Assembly (NCBI GenBank): GCA_030748895.1
Contig: JASMLC010000007.1
Location: forward strand, 27,869 to 91,868
Length of the DNA stretch: 64,000 nt
From: Candidatus Poseidoniia archaeon
GTDB taxonomy: Archaea; Thermoplasmatota; Poseidoniia; MGIII; CG-Epi1
Direction of reading: 5' to 3'
How positions within the stretch are numbered: position 1 is the stretch's first letter; each line of letters opens with the position of its first letter. The notes beneath the pieces were generated by a model that was not told where the DNA came from, did not search any database, and saw only the letters and a program-made list of their open reading frames with translations. The translations under genes were made by a program, and so were the position numbers. Below, in pieces: positions 7,783 to 15,558 of the stretch.

Positions 7783-8931
7783 TCACGGCACCTCCGGCGC
7801 CGCCAGCAGTCCCGCGTAGAGCGCCAGCAGTCGCTCTTCCATGCGGTCCCAGCAGTATTGGGCGCGCCACGCGGCGGCCCCGCGCGCGCCCATTTCGTGT
7901 CGCAATTCTGCGTCGCCCACCAGCTTGTGCAACGGTGCCAGCCAGTCATCGGCGACCAGCCCGCAGCGGTGCCGCTCGACGATGGCGCGCCGCGCCTCGT
8001 AGGGGCCGACGACCGCCGGGATGGAGTACGCCATCGCGTCGAGCAGCTTCTTCGGGACGGCGGCATGCCGCAGCGGCTCGGCGACGTAATGCCCTACGAG
8101 CAGCAGGTCGCAGGCGCGGTAGCAATCGCCCATGCGGTCGTACGCCAGCGGACCGGCGAAGACAGCCTTGGCGCCCACTCTGGCGGCGTACGCTTCGAGC
8201 CGCTCCTGTAGTCCGGCGTAGCCGGCGCGCCCCTTCGGCGGGCCACCGACGACCAACAGTGTCGCCTCCGGGACTTGCGCGACGGCGTCGAGCAGCTGCT
8301 CGATAATTCGCCGCCGCAGCGCGCCTATATAGCCCGCGACGACCCCCCCGAGCCCCAGCTTCGCGTGCAGGTCTTCCCCCGCGGGCGCCTCGACGACCAC
8401 CAGCGGCTCGGAATTGTAGAGCACTTCCGCCCCACCGAGCCGCTTTGCCAGCTCGGGCGAGACGGTCACGACCGTATCGGCGCGCGGCAGCCAGCGGCGC
8501 TGCTGCCAGCCGAACCAGGCGCCGAGCGCCGCACCCTGCACTCGCTCCAGCAGTGGCCAGTCCTCATGCGCGTCAAAGATGACTTTCGCGTCGCACTCCT
8601 CTGCTGCCCGGCAGGCGGCCGGCAGCGTCTCCAGATCATGCGCGTGCACCACCGCCGGCAGCTCATCGGCGGCCGCCTCGGCCAGTTGCCGCATCGCACT
8701 GCGGAACGCCAACATGCGCCCCGGCAGCCAGCTGTCGAGCGACGCGAAGATGCGTCGCACGCGGACACCGTCACGGATTTCCTCGGCCGGCAGCGAATCG
8801 TCGCGCCGCGCCCAGCAGAAAACAGTCACTTCGTAGCCTGCGCCAATGAGCGAGAGTGCCTCGCGCCAGACGCGGGTGTCGACGGTCGGCTCGAGCAGGT
8901 CGTGCCCCAGCAGCATCGCGACCCGGCTCAC
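7783..8931 (-). CDS. Glycosyltransferase, GT-B fold (GT4-like)
   Basis: The 382 residues have the two Rossmann halves of a GT-B transferase. The N-half has the acceptor-side HAHDLETLPAA and FDAHEDWPLLER; the C-half has VVAGYIGALRRR (about 215) and a donor-site stretch around VPKKLLDAMAYSIPAVVGPYE (about 310), which corresponds to the E-x7-E region of GT4 with KLLDAMAY in place of the usual KxxEYxA. No signal peptide or membrane segment is seen, so it acts in the cytosol or on the inner membrane face. It overlaps the upstream deacetylase by ATGA. Together with the deacetylase and the ATP-grasp enzyme it forms a small glycoside-making set. Confidence 0.85.
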   Translation of the reverse strand: MSRVAMLLGHDLLEPTVDTRVWREALSLIGAGYEVTVFCWARRDDSLPAEEIRDGVRVRRIFASLDSWLPGRMLAFRSAMRQLAEAAADELPAVVHAHDLETLPAACRAAEECDAKVIFDAHEDWPLLERVQGAALGAWFGWQQRRWLPRADTVVTVSPELAKRLGGAEVLYNSEPLVVVEAPAGEDLHAKLGLGGVVAGYIGALRRRIIEQLLDAVAQVPEATLLVVGGPPKGRAGYAGLQERLEAYAARVGAKAVFAGPLAYDRMGDCYRACDLLLVGHYVAEPLRHAAVPKKLLDAMAYSIPAVVGPYEARRAIVERHRCGLVADDWLAPLHKLVGDAELRHEMGARGAAAWRAQYCWDRMEERLLALYAGLLAAPEVP

Positions 8932-9698
8932 AGCATGCCGTCCAGCCGCACCTTCAGCGTCTCGAAGCCTTCGGCATACGGCACCGCGAGCTGGACTCCG
9001 CGCATGCGGACTACGGAACGGAAGAACTTGGGGTCGAAGTAGGGGTTGTGTTTTTGGCTGTCGTAGCAGTCGAGCGCCTTGAGCTTCTTGCGCACGTGCC
9101 GCTCCTCGAGCGAGATGAAGCAGTTGAGCTCGATTTCGAGATTATTCCACGGCAGCTCGTAGCCGAGCAGCGTGCAATTCCGGAAGGTGCGTAGCGCCTC
9201 GGCGGTCACGACGCCATGGTCCTGGTGGATGTCAGTCGTCGCCGGCGTAAACACGAGTTCGTAGCTGCGCAGGCACGAATGGTCGCAGAGTGCCTGCAGT
9301 ATTTCCTGCCGGTCGCGCGGAAACTGGCGGGTGTAGAAATCAAGGATTTCATGCGTGACGCCCAGGATTTTTCCCGACGCCGCAGCTTCGTCGGCCAGGT
9401 CGGGATACCGCTCGGCGACCGCGCTGAAGTAGATGACGTGCACCGACCAGCCGCGCTCGACCAGCTTGGCGATGGTCCCGCCGCACCCCAGTTCGGCGTC
9501 GTCGGTGTGCGGGCTCAGCACCAGCGCGCGGCGCGACTCGCCCGCGCCGACCTTGTCGGAAATCGCTTCACGCACCAGCTCGCTGACCGGCCGCCCCTGT
9601 TCGGCGGCCGAAGTTTTGAGCGCTGCCCAGTCGTCGCCGTGCGCTGCGGTAATCGAGAGCAGGAACTGCGCCGGCCTGTTCTCTTTCTTCCAGGCCAT
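8928..9698 (-). CDS. LmbE/PIG-L-type deacetylase with N-terminal ribbon-helix-helix-like segment
   Basis: A zinc-dependent N-acetyl-sugar deacetylase domain is clear: SPHTDDAELGCGG (about residue 60) gives the H-x-D-D metal site, and TDIHQDHG (about 135) supplies the remaining ligands. Residues 11-50 precede it and read like a ribbon-helix-helix DNA-binding fold: a short strand FLLSI, a helix DWAALKTSAAEQ, then GRPVSELVREAISDKV. An ATG at 9716 would add six residues, but a TATA box (9721-9728) centred 26 nt upstream of the ATG at 9698 makes the shorter, leaderless start of 256 aa preferable. The function of the fusion is not known. Confidence 0.82.
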   Translation of the reverse strand: MAWKKENRPAQFLLSITAAHGDDWAALKTSAAEQGRPVSELVREAISDKVGAGESRRALVLSPHTDDAELGCGGTIAKLVERGWSVHVIYFSAVAERYPDLADEAAASGKILGVTHEILDFYTRQFPRDRQEILQALCDHSCLRSYELVFTPATTDIHQDHGVVTAEALRTFRNCTLLGYELPWNNLEIELNCFISLEERHVRKKLKALDCYDSQKHNPYFDPKFFRSVVRMRGVQLAVPYAEGFETLKVRLDGML

Positions 9699-9700
9699 TA

Positions 9701-9735
9701 CTATAGTCTTGCACAATTGGTTATATAACTATACC
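9701..9735. promoter_or_regulatory. Divergent promoter/operator between RHH-LmbE and hemK2
   Basis: A palindromic TTATATAA (9721-9728) is placed to serve both directions, 26 nt from the minus-strand ATG at 9698 and about 22 nt from the plus-strand GTG at 9747. The flanking blocks CTATAGT (9701-9707), TTGCACAATT (9709-9718) and ATATAACTATA also occur, in the same order, upstream of the ArsR gene at 60164. Confidence 0.6.
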
Positions 9736-9746
9736 GCTACCGCGTC

Positions 9747-10328
9747 GTGAACCTTCGCAAGGACGGCCGCGTCTACGAGCCGGCCGAAGACAGCTGGCTG
9801 CTCTGCGCCACACTCGAGCGCGCGGCGACGCGCTTCCCCGAGCTGCGCGGCGCTGTCCTGGAAGTGGGCACCGGCAGCGGCATCGTCGCGCTCACGCTCG
9901 CCGCGCTCGGGGGAGTGGTCACCGCGACCGACCTGAACCCGCACGCCATCGCGCTGGCGCGGCGGAACGCCCGGGTGGCAGGGCACCACATCGAGTTCTT
10001 GCAAGGCGACCTGTTCGAGCCGGTCGGCGACCGCCGCTTCGATGCCATTGTCTGCAACCCGCCCTACCTGCCGCCGGGCGGCGAATACGACGACCGCTGG
10101 CTGGCGCTGGCGGTCGAGGGCGGCCCGACCGGCGCCGAGTTCACACACCGCCTGCTCGCCGGGGCGCCGCGCCACCTCCGCCCGGACGGCGGCGTCTGGC
10201 TGCTGCTCTCAAGCGCGATGGGCGAGCTGCCGGGAGGGTGGGAGCGCGAGGCGTTCGGGGAGCAGGATTTCGAAGGCGAAATCCTGCGGGTGGAGAGGCT
10301 TTCGCTCGCCCGCTCCGTTTCCGGTTGA
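9747..10328 (+). CDS. HemK2/Mtq2-type release-factor glutamine methyltransferase
   Basis: A 193-residue class I SAM-dependent methyltransferase. The N-terminal VYEPAEDSWLL is the signature of the HemK2 (Mtq2) branch. SAM motif I is LEVGTGSGIVAL (about 38-49), the acidic ribose contact is ATDLNP, and the catalytic NPPY is in IVCNPPYLPPGG (about 103). In archaea and eukaryotes this enzyme methylates the glutamine of the GGQ motif of aRF1/eRF1, normally with Trm112 as partner; no Trm112 gene is seen here. The GTG start is leaderless with respect to the divergent TATA box. Confidence 0.9.
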   Translation: MNLRKDGRVYEPAEDSWLLCATLERAATRFPELRGAVLEVGTGSGIVALTLAALGGVVTATDLNPHAIALARRNARVAGHHIEFLQGDLFEPVGDRRFDAIVCNPPYLPPGGEYDDRWLALAVEGGPTGAEFTHRLLAGAPRHLRPDGGVWLLLSSAMGELPGGWEREAFGEQDFEGEILRVERLSLARSVSG

Positions 10329-10349
10329 TTTAATCGCGCCGCGCCCCGG

Positions 10350-11000
10350 CTACTCGTGCTCGGCTTCCAGCCGCCCGAAGCGCAGCTGCGGCAGCGCGCT
10401 CGCCAGCTTCAGCCCGCGCAGCAGGATCTGGCCGAACGGCAGCGCCATCACCGAGTAGATGACAATCCAGTGCGGCAGGAACCAGAGCCGCTCCTGCAAT
10501 TCCCAGTGGGGTTCCCACGGCAGCGAGAGTGCCTGCACCGGCAGTCCCGCCGTGAACTCGTAGAGCCACATGATGATCGGAATCGCAATCAGCATTGTGA
10601 AGACCATCGGGCGCATCTGGTTGGACATCATCCCCGACTGGAGCATCAGGATTTCAGGTTGCATCTTCATCAATTTCTGCACCCGCGCCTGCTGCCCCTC
10701 CTTCCGCGCGTCGCTCAGCGCCTTGTTGTAGGCCTGCATCTTGAGTTGTACCTCGGCCATCTGTTGCCAGTCGACCAGCAGGTGGCGGATGGCGGTCGTG
10801 CCGCCAATCATTATCATTCCCGCCAGCAGGATTGTGACCGCCGGGTAGGCGCCGCCGAAGCCGATGCGTGGCTCGAGCAGCGTCTCGGCCACGTCACCCA
10901 TCGTTACGCGCAGCCCGGGATTGATGATGATGTAGAGCATCAGGAACATGGTCAGGAACATGCCGCCCATCGCCGGGGGCTGCTGCTGCTCGTCGCTCAC
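10350..11000 (-). CDS. DUF106 membrane insertase (YidC/Oxa1/EMC3-like)
   Basis: A 216-residue archaeal DUF106 protein, the archaeal relative of YidC, Oxa1, GET1 and EMC3 that helps insert membrane proteins. Three hydrophobic segments are visible: about 12-28, 48-70 (VTILLAGMIMIGGTT) and 135-155 (VFTMLIAIPIIMWLY), with a fourth near 178-195. Between the second and third lies a positively charged coiled coil (KMQAYNKALSDARKEGQQARVQKLMKM region) that contacts the ribosome in relatives. It is the last gene of the S10-spc superoperon, its usual archaeal place after secY and adk, and overlaps adkA by ATGA. Confidence 0.93.
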   Translation of the reverse strand: MSDEQQQPPAMGGMFLTMFLMLYIIINPGLRVTMGDVAETLLEPRIGFGGAYPAVTILLAGMIMIGGTTAIRHLLVDWQQMAEVQLKMQAYNKALSDARKEGQQARVQKLMKMQPEILMLQSGMMSNQMRPMVFTMLIAIPIIMWLYEFTAGLPVQALSLPWEPHWELQERLWFLPHWIVIYSVMALPFGQILLRGLKLASALPQLRFGRLEAEHE

Positions 11001-11530
11001 GCGAGCAGGCTCCGGAACTGCGCCACCGCCGCATCAACCCCGCCGTCGTGGTTCTCGACGATGGCGACGGTCGCGCCGACCATGACTGCGCCGGCGGCAG
11101 CGAAGGCACGGTTGACCGACTGGTGCAGCGCGACGTCGTCGGCGTCGCGCTGCCGGGACGCATCCCTGGCACGGCGTCCGGCAATCTCGGCCGGAGTGGC
11201 TTCGACCAGCACGATAATCGCCGGCGCCATCGCGCGCAGCGTCCACTCGGGCAGTCCCGGCATGAACCCCTGCGCGGTGCGAATTGAGGCGTGCGTATCG
11301 ACGACGACGTCGCCCATCGCCGCAATTCGCTCGCCCGCCAGCTTCTGCATTCGCTGCTGCGCGTCGACCGGCAGCGTGCGCATCTGGTCGCGGTCGGCGA
11401 CGCCCTCGGCCTGCGCCACGGCGAACATCTCATCGCCGAAATTGACGATTCCGTAGCCCGCTTCGCTGGCGCCAGCCATGACGGTGGACTTGCCCACCCC
11501 CGGCACACCGGTAACGACGACGACGCCCAT
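10997..11530 (-). CDS. adkA: Adenylate kinase, archaeal type
   Basis: A 177-residue archaeal AdkA (not the bacterial Adk family) that interconverts ATP, ADP and AMP. The P-loop VTGVPGVGKST is at residues 6-16. The motif VVVDTHASIRTAQGF (about 83) and the arginine-rich lid RRARDASRQRD (about 130) follow, as in the family. An upstream in-frame ATG at 11611 exists, but the family starts right before the first strand and the ATG at 11530 shares its A with the TGA of the upstream gene (TGATG). The start is therefore placed at 11530. Confidence 0.93.
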   Translation of the reverse strand: MGVVVVTGVPGVGKSTVMAGASEAGYGIVNFGDEMFAVAQAEGVADRDQMRTLPVDAQQRMQKLAGERIAAMGDVVVDTHASIRTAQGFMPGLPEWTLRAMAPAIIVLVEATPAEIAGRRARDASRQRDADDVALHQSVNRAFAAAGAVMVGATVAIVENHDGGVDAAVAQFRSLLA

Positions 11531-12159
11531 CACTCCCCGAGCCGGTTGGGCTTCTTCAGGTTTTCCGGCAGCTCCGTAATCCGCGCTGGAACGCCGACCG
11601 CCATTTTCCATGGCGGCACATCACGTGTCACGACCGCGCCGCCGGCGATGAAAGCCCCCTCGCCGATGCTGATGCCGGGCATCAGCGTCGCGTTGGCACC
11701 GACGGTCACGTCGTCACCGAGCGTCACCGCCTCGAGCCGGTAGTCGGTCCGTAGCGGGGTGCGGTCGTTGGTAAGCGTCGCGTTCGGACCGAGAAAGCAG
11801 CGGTCGCCGAGGCGCGAGCCGGTGGGAATGTAGACGCCGGTCTGCAAGCTGCAATAGTCGCCGATGCGGCAGTCGTTGTCGACGGTGACGCCCGTCCCGA
11901 TAAGGCAGCCGTCGCCAACGGTGGAATCTTCGCGCACCAGCCAGCCGTGGCCGCTGCGCACGCCGCTGCCGAGCCGCGCGCGTGTGTAGAGCGTCCCGGA
12001 GCGCAACGTGCACCTGTCACCGACGGCCGCGCCGGCGATTTCCGCTTCGCGGTCGCTGCCGAGCAGCGCCAGCTCGTCGCCGGCCGGGTAGCCGATGACG
12101 ACGTCGGAGTCGAGGAAGCAGCCCTCACCGATGGTCGAGCCGCCGATGACGCGAGTCAT
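11530..12159 (-). CDS. Hexapeptide-repeat (left-handed beta-helix) acyltransferase
   Basis: 209 residues made of consecutive hexapeptide turns such as IGEGCF, VGDRCT, IGDYCS, LGDRCF, LGDDVT and IGEGAF. They end in AFIAGGAVVTRDVPPWKMAVGVPARI, the usual C-terminal cap of NeuD/WbpD/maltose-acetyltransferase-like O- or N-acyltransferases. The fold is a trimeric beta-helix with active sites between subunits. Its substrate is probably a nucleotide sugar or antibiotic-like acceptor, but this is not shown. It is inserted between secY and adkA, which are normally adjacent in archaea, and is coupled on both sides (TGATG). Confidence 0.88.
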   Translation of the reverse strand: MTRVIGGSTIGEGCFLDSDVVIGYPAGDELALLGSDREAEIAGAAVGDRCTLRSGTLYTRARLGSGVRSGHGWLVREDSTVGDGCLIGTGVTVDNDCRIGDYCSLQTGVYIPTGSRLGDRCFLGPNATLTNDRTPLRTDYRLEAVTLGDDVTVGANATLMPGISIGEGAFIAGGAVVTRDVPPWKMAVGVPARITELPENLKKPNRLGE

Positions 12160-13877
12160 CACTCCTCACCGAAGAACTGTCGCAGGACCGGATGCATTTC
12201 CATCATCTGCTCCTTGCCGATTTGCTCGTACATGCGTATCATGATTCCGACCGTCAACAGCACCCCCGTACCGGACGACTGGCCGGTCGTGCCGACCATG
12301 TCTGCTCCCGCAGCAAGCAGCCCCACGATGGCGCCACTGAAGACAGTCACCGTCGGGATATAGCGCTCGAGCACCTTCTCGACGATACGAGGGTCGCGTC
12401 GGAATCCGGGGATTTGCATTCCCGAGCCCTGAATCTGCTTGGCGACCGCTTGTGGCCCCATGTTGGTGGTCTCAATCCAGAACTTGGCGAACATCATCGA
12501 ACCCAGAATCATGACTCCCATGTAGACGATGATATGCAGCGCCAGCTGGTACGGCTCGTGGCTTACGCCGCCAATGATCATGTAACTCTCATACTTGGGG
12601 CTCGCGAGCGGCAGGAACCAGTCCTGCATGCCGTTGATGCGGTTGAGGTAGTAGGCAGCACCCATAGTCGGGACCGGGTTGCCCTGGCTGGTATCGAAAG
12701 CGCCAATCATCCAGTTATGCCCGATAATTGGCCACTTGGACATCGTGGGATGCGACCAGAAGAGCATCGCGAACATATTGACGTTGGCGAGCAGCGCCGC
12801 CATCAGGATGACCGGGATGTTGCTGGCGTAAATCAGCCGGATGGGGTAGCGTCCGCGCGCGCCGCGGACGCGCCCGTGCGCCAGCGGCAGTTCGATGCGC
12901 GACGACTCGACATAGACCACGACGAAAAATACGATGAGCGTCCCGACCAGCGCGACGACCGGGTTGGGCGGCGCCAGCAGCATCGCCTCGTAGCCGCCCT
13001 GCATCAGCTCGCGCGACGAGGAATTCATGATGTACCAGATGACCATGGGGATAGTCCCGGTCGGCGGTGCGTCAGGGCCGGTCGAGCCGGGTGCCGCTTC
13101 CCAGTTGAGGGTGCCGGTGAAGAGCGCCTGGCTGACGCCGGCGGCGATGAAGAGCGAGATGCCGCTGCCGATGCCCCACTTGGAGACCACTTCGTCCATC
13201 AGGAACACAAGGTACGAGCCGATAATCAGCTGGGTGATAATCGCCATGCGGGCCCACGTAAGGCCAAGTTCGCCGACGACGGATGCACTGGGCTCGAGGA
13301 AGCCGAAGACCTGCGGGATGGATTCGACGAAAATCATCACCACTACCAGCACCTTCTGGGTACCCTGGTAGATGGCCTTGTCCTTGGCGTCCTGCAGGTT
13401 GAGGTTGATAATCTTGGCGCCGGTGAAAAGCTGCATGATAATCGAGCCGGTTACAATCGGCCCGATACCGAGATGCATCAGGCTTCCCGATGCTCCGGCG
13501 AGGATGGCGCGGTACTGAGTGAACAGGTCGACGGTGTCGCTGCCGAGGCCGTACATCGTGACGTTGGTCAGCGCAAAATAGAGAATCAGGATGCCCAGCG
13601 TCCAGGTCATCTTGGTCCGGAAATGGACGTGGCCGTCCGGCTTGGTGATGCTCGGCATGCGCTCGATAATCGGCGCCAGTCCGTGCAGCTTCGACCCTTC
13701 GCCTGAATACGACGAAGCCATGTAGGTGAGCCAGGTCAGGATGGTCACCCCGACTCCCATCAGCAGCGCCGCCTCGGTGCTGGGGTCCTTCCAGCGGAAC
13801 CAGAGCAGGTAGAACAGGATTATTGCGATACAGGGGCCGAGGGCCCTCGACGGCTCACGCGGAATGTCGTCAGCCAA
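12159..13877 (-). CDS. secY: Protein translocase subunit SecY
   Basis: A 572-residue central pore of the Sec translocon. Family landmarks are the helix KMTWTLGILILYFALTNV, the lumenal plug region after it, QDAKDKAIYQGTQKVLVVVMIFVESIPQV, the GSGISLFIAAG block, ELPLAHGRVRGARGRYPIRLIYASNIPVI (cytosolic loop for ribosome docking), and GTTGQSSGTGVLLTVGIMIRMYEQ near the C-terminus. About 60 residues precede the usual beginning KLHGLAPIIERMP and contain two extra predicted membrane segments (about 14-28 and 36-54). The start overlaps the L15 stop by 8 nt, in line with the operon's tight packing, so the extension is probably translated. Confidence 0.96.
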   Translation of the reverse strand: MADDIPREPSRALGPCIAIILFYLLWFRWKDPSTEAALLMGVGVTILTWLTYMASSYSGEGSKLHGLAPIIERMPSITKPDGHVHFRTKMTWTLGILILYFALTNVTMYGLGSDTVDLFTQYRAILAGASGSLMHLGIGPIVTGSIIMQLFTGAKIINLNLQDAKDKAIYQGTQKVLVVVMIFVESIPQVFGFLEPSASVVGELGLTWARMAIITQLIIGSYLVFLMDEVVSKWGIGSGISLFIAAGVSQALFTGTLNWEAAPGSTGPDAPPTGTIPMVIWYIMNSSSRELMQGGYEAMLLAPPNPVVALVGTLIVFFVVVYVESSRIELPLAHGRVRGARGRYPIRLIYASNIPVILMAALLANVNMFAMLFWSHPTMSKWPIIGHNWMIGAFDTSQGNPVPTMGAAYYLNRINGMQDWFLPLASPKYESYMIIGGVSHEPYQLALHIIVYMGVMILGSMMFAKFWIETTNMGPQAVAKQIQGSGMQIPGFRRDPRIVEKVLERYIPTVTVFSGAIVGLLAAGADMVGTTGQSSGTGVLLTVGIMIRMYEQIGKEQMMEMHPVLRQFFGEE

Positions 13878-14289
13878 GCTGCACCTCTCCGCCAGCAGCT
13901 TCCACCTTCTGGATGGCGCGGGCGGAGGCAGCGCTTACGGTAATCGTGCAGGGGCGGCTCAGGTCGCCGGTCGAGAGCAGTTTGTCGAAGCCGAGTGGAC
14001 CCAGGTCGACGGAGAACAGCTTCCCTTTCTGCGTCGCGCTGCCGTCGGCGACCCAGTGGTCGAGCGATTCCTCGAGTAACTTCAGGTTCAGGACCGCGCT
14101 GGCAGCGACGACCGCCGGTGGCCGCGTGAAGCCGGAACGGCCCCAGACGCGTCCGACGCGCTCGTACATCACCCGCTTGGTTTTGTGCGCGCCAGCATTG
14201 CCGCGCCCGCCGCGCAGGCCGGCGCCGCGCCCTTTCTTGTGGCCGCGTCCGCGGGTGCGGCCGCGCCGCATGGACTTACGCGTCGCCAC
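13870..14289 (-). CDS. rpl15: 50S ribosomal protein L15 (uL15)
   Basis: 139 residues with the glycine/arginine-rich uL15 start (RRGRTRGRGHKKGRGAG, about 8-24), which threads into 23S rRNA, and the globular C-terminal half ending in a GGEVQL strand. It has the standard archaeal spc position between L30 and SecY. It overlaps L30 by 14 nt and secY by 8 nt. The N-terminal segment is typical of the archaeal/eukaryotic branch (L27a in eukaryotes). Confidence 0.95.
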   Translation of the reverse strand: MATRKSMRRGRTRGRGHKKGRGAGLRGGRGNAGAHKTKRVMYERVGRVWGRSGFTRPPAVVAASAVLNLKLLEESLDHWVADGSATQKGKLFSVDLGPLGFDKLLSTGDLSRPCTITVSAASARAIQKVEAAGGEVQLG

Positions 14290-14749
14290 GAGTCATCCTC
14301 CTCAACAGCGCGTTGATGGCGTCACCGCGGTAGCCGAGCGCGCCGCCTTCGGTGAAAGAGCGCTTGATGCCCTCCCAGCCCCTGCGGGGTGGGTGGAGCC
14401 GCAGCACCGGCTTCAGCCCGGGAACGTCGCGCAGCCGCGCCTTGCCGGCAGCAACCTTCTTCGCGAACGCCTTCACCGTCGTGAAGCCGCCCTCCTTAAG
14501 CGCCGCCTTGTCGAGCGGCTTGCGCCCGCCCAGCATCCCGGCGTCGCCCAGCAGTAGCTCGGCGGTGTCGGCATCGGCTTCGCCCCATGTAACGTAATCC
14601 TTCACCTGTCGCAGCATCCCGAGATGGGTGGCGTCCTCGGGGACCATCACGCAGTGGTTGACCCGGTTCAGCCGTAGCAACCGCATCGTTTCGCGCGCCT
14701 TGGGTTTGACGTTAATCGGCCCGCGCACGCGGACGACGGCCCAGGTCAT
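14276..14749 (-). CDS. rpl30: 50S ribosomal protein L30 (uL30)
   Basis: 157 residues of the longer archaeal/eukaryotic uL30 (L7 in eukaryotes). The conserved beginning WAVVRVRGPINVKP is followed by TMRLLRLNRVNHCVMVPE and GMLRQVKDYVTWGE. The C-terminal LHPPRRGWEGIKRSFTEGGALGYRG block is specific to archaeal and eukaryotic forms. The start overlaps the S5 stop by ATGA. Confidence 0.96.
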   Translation of the reverse strand: MTWAVVRVRGPINVKPKARETMRLLRLNRVNHCVMVPEDATHLGMLRQVKDYVTWGEADADTAELLLGDAGMLGGRKPLDKAALKEGGFTTVKAFAKKVAAGKARLRDVPGLKPVLRLHPPRRGWEGIKRSFTEGGALGYRGDAINALLRRMTRGDA

Positions 14750-15558
14750 GCGGGCGCCGCCCCCAGCAGCATGTTATGCGCCTCTTCCTGCCCCGGCAGC
14801 AGCTTCGTGCTGGCGGTCTTCTCGAGCGCCTTGAACATTGCGCTGGCGTAATTGTAGATGGTCTGCGTCTGCCCTTTGCTGAACGACCAGATGTCCTGGA
14901 CGCCCGCCATGCGGAGCATGATACGGCCAACGTCGTTGGTCACCAGCCCCACGCCGGGCGGCGCCGGCTTGAGCGTCACACGTGTCGAGCCGGTGCGGCC
15001 CGCGACGGTGAACGGCAGTGAATTGGGGACCGCGGTCGAGCACTCCCAGGAGCCGCTGCCGCGCCGGATTTCAATCAGGTTCTGCTTGGCGCGGTCGAGC
15101 GATTTCTGGATAGTCGGCCGCACCAGCTTGCCCGAGACGCGACCCAGTCCGACGCAGCCGTCGCCGTTGCCGACCATAGTCGTCACGGCGAAGCGCACCC
15201 TGCGCCCCGAATCGGACATGCGCTGGACCATGTGAATGTCGATAACTTCTTCCTTCAGGTCGGGCAGCAGGATGTCGACGATTTCGGGCTCGCGCAGCGG
15301 CAGCCCCGCCGTGAGAGCGTCGTGAATCGTAGTAATTTCGCCGGCGACGACCCTGCGTCCCAGCTCGGTCTTCGTCTTCCACGTATCGACGCGCTCGGAA
15401 GCCGCCTTGCGGCGCTGCTGCGCCGGCGTCAGCCGCGGTCCGCGGTCACGCGGCGGTCCGCCCCGGCGGGGCGGACCGCCGCGCTGGGGGCCGCCAGTCC
15501 GGGCTCCGCCACGCGGTGGCGGGCTGGTGCTGGTCCTGCGCACGGGTGGCGGGCTCAT
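14746..15558 (-). CDS. rps5: 30S ribosomal protein S5 (uS5)
   Basis: 270 residues. The reading frame stays open far upstream, but the ATG at 15558 forms an ATGA overlap with the L18 stop, the rule in this operon. The first 45 residues are a Pro/Arg/Gly-rich extension (several RRGGPP-like repeats). The uS5 core follows: RVRFAVTTMVGNGDGCVGLGRVSGK (the double-stranded-RNA-binding S5 domain, about residue 135), then GVGLVTNDVGRIMLRMAGVQDIWSFSKG. It shapes the mRNA entry site and decoding fidelity. The disordered N-terminus is longer than usual. Confidence 0.95.
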   Translation of the reverse strand: MSPPPVRRTSTSPPPRGGARTGGPQRGGPPRRGGPPRDRGPRLTPAQQRRKAASERVDTWKTKTELGRRVVAGEITTIHDALTAGLPLREPEIVDILLPDLKEEVIDIHMVQRMSDSGRRVRFAVTTMVGNGDGCVGLGRVSGKLVRPTIQKSLDRAKQNLIEIRRGSGSWECSTAVPNSLPFTVAGRTGSTRVTLKPAPPGVGLVTNDVGRIMLRMAGVQDIWSFSKGQTQTIYNYASAMFKALEKTASTKLLPGQEEAHNMLLGAAPA

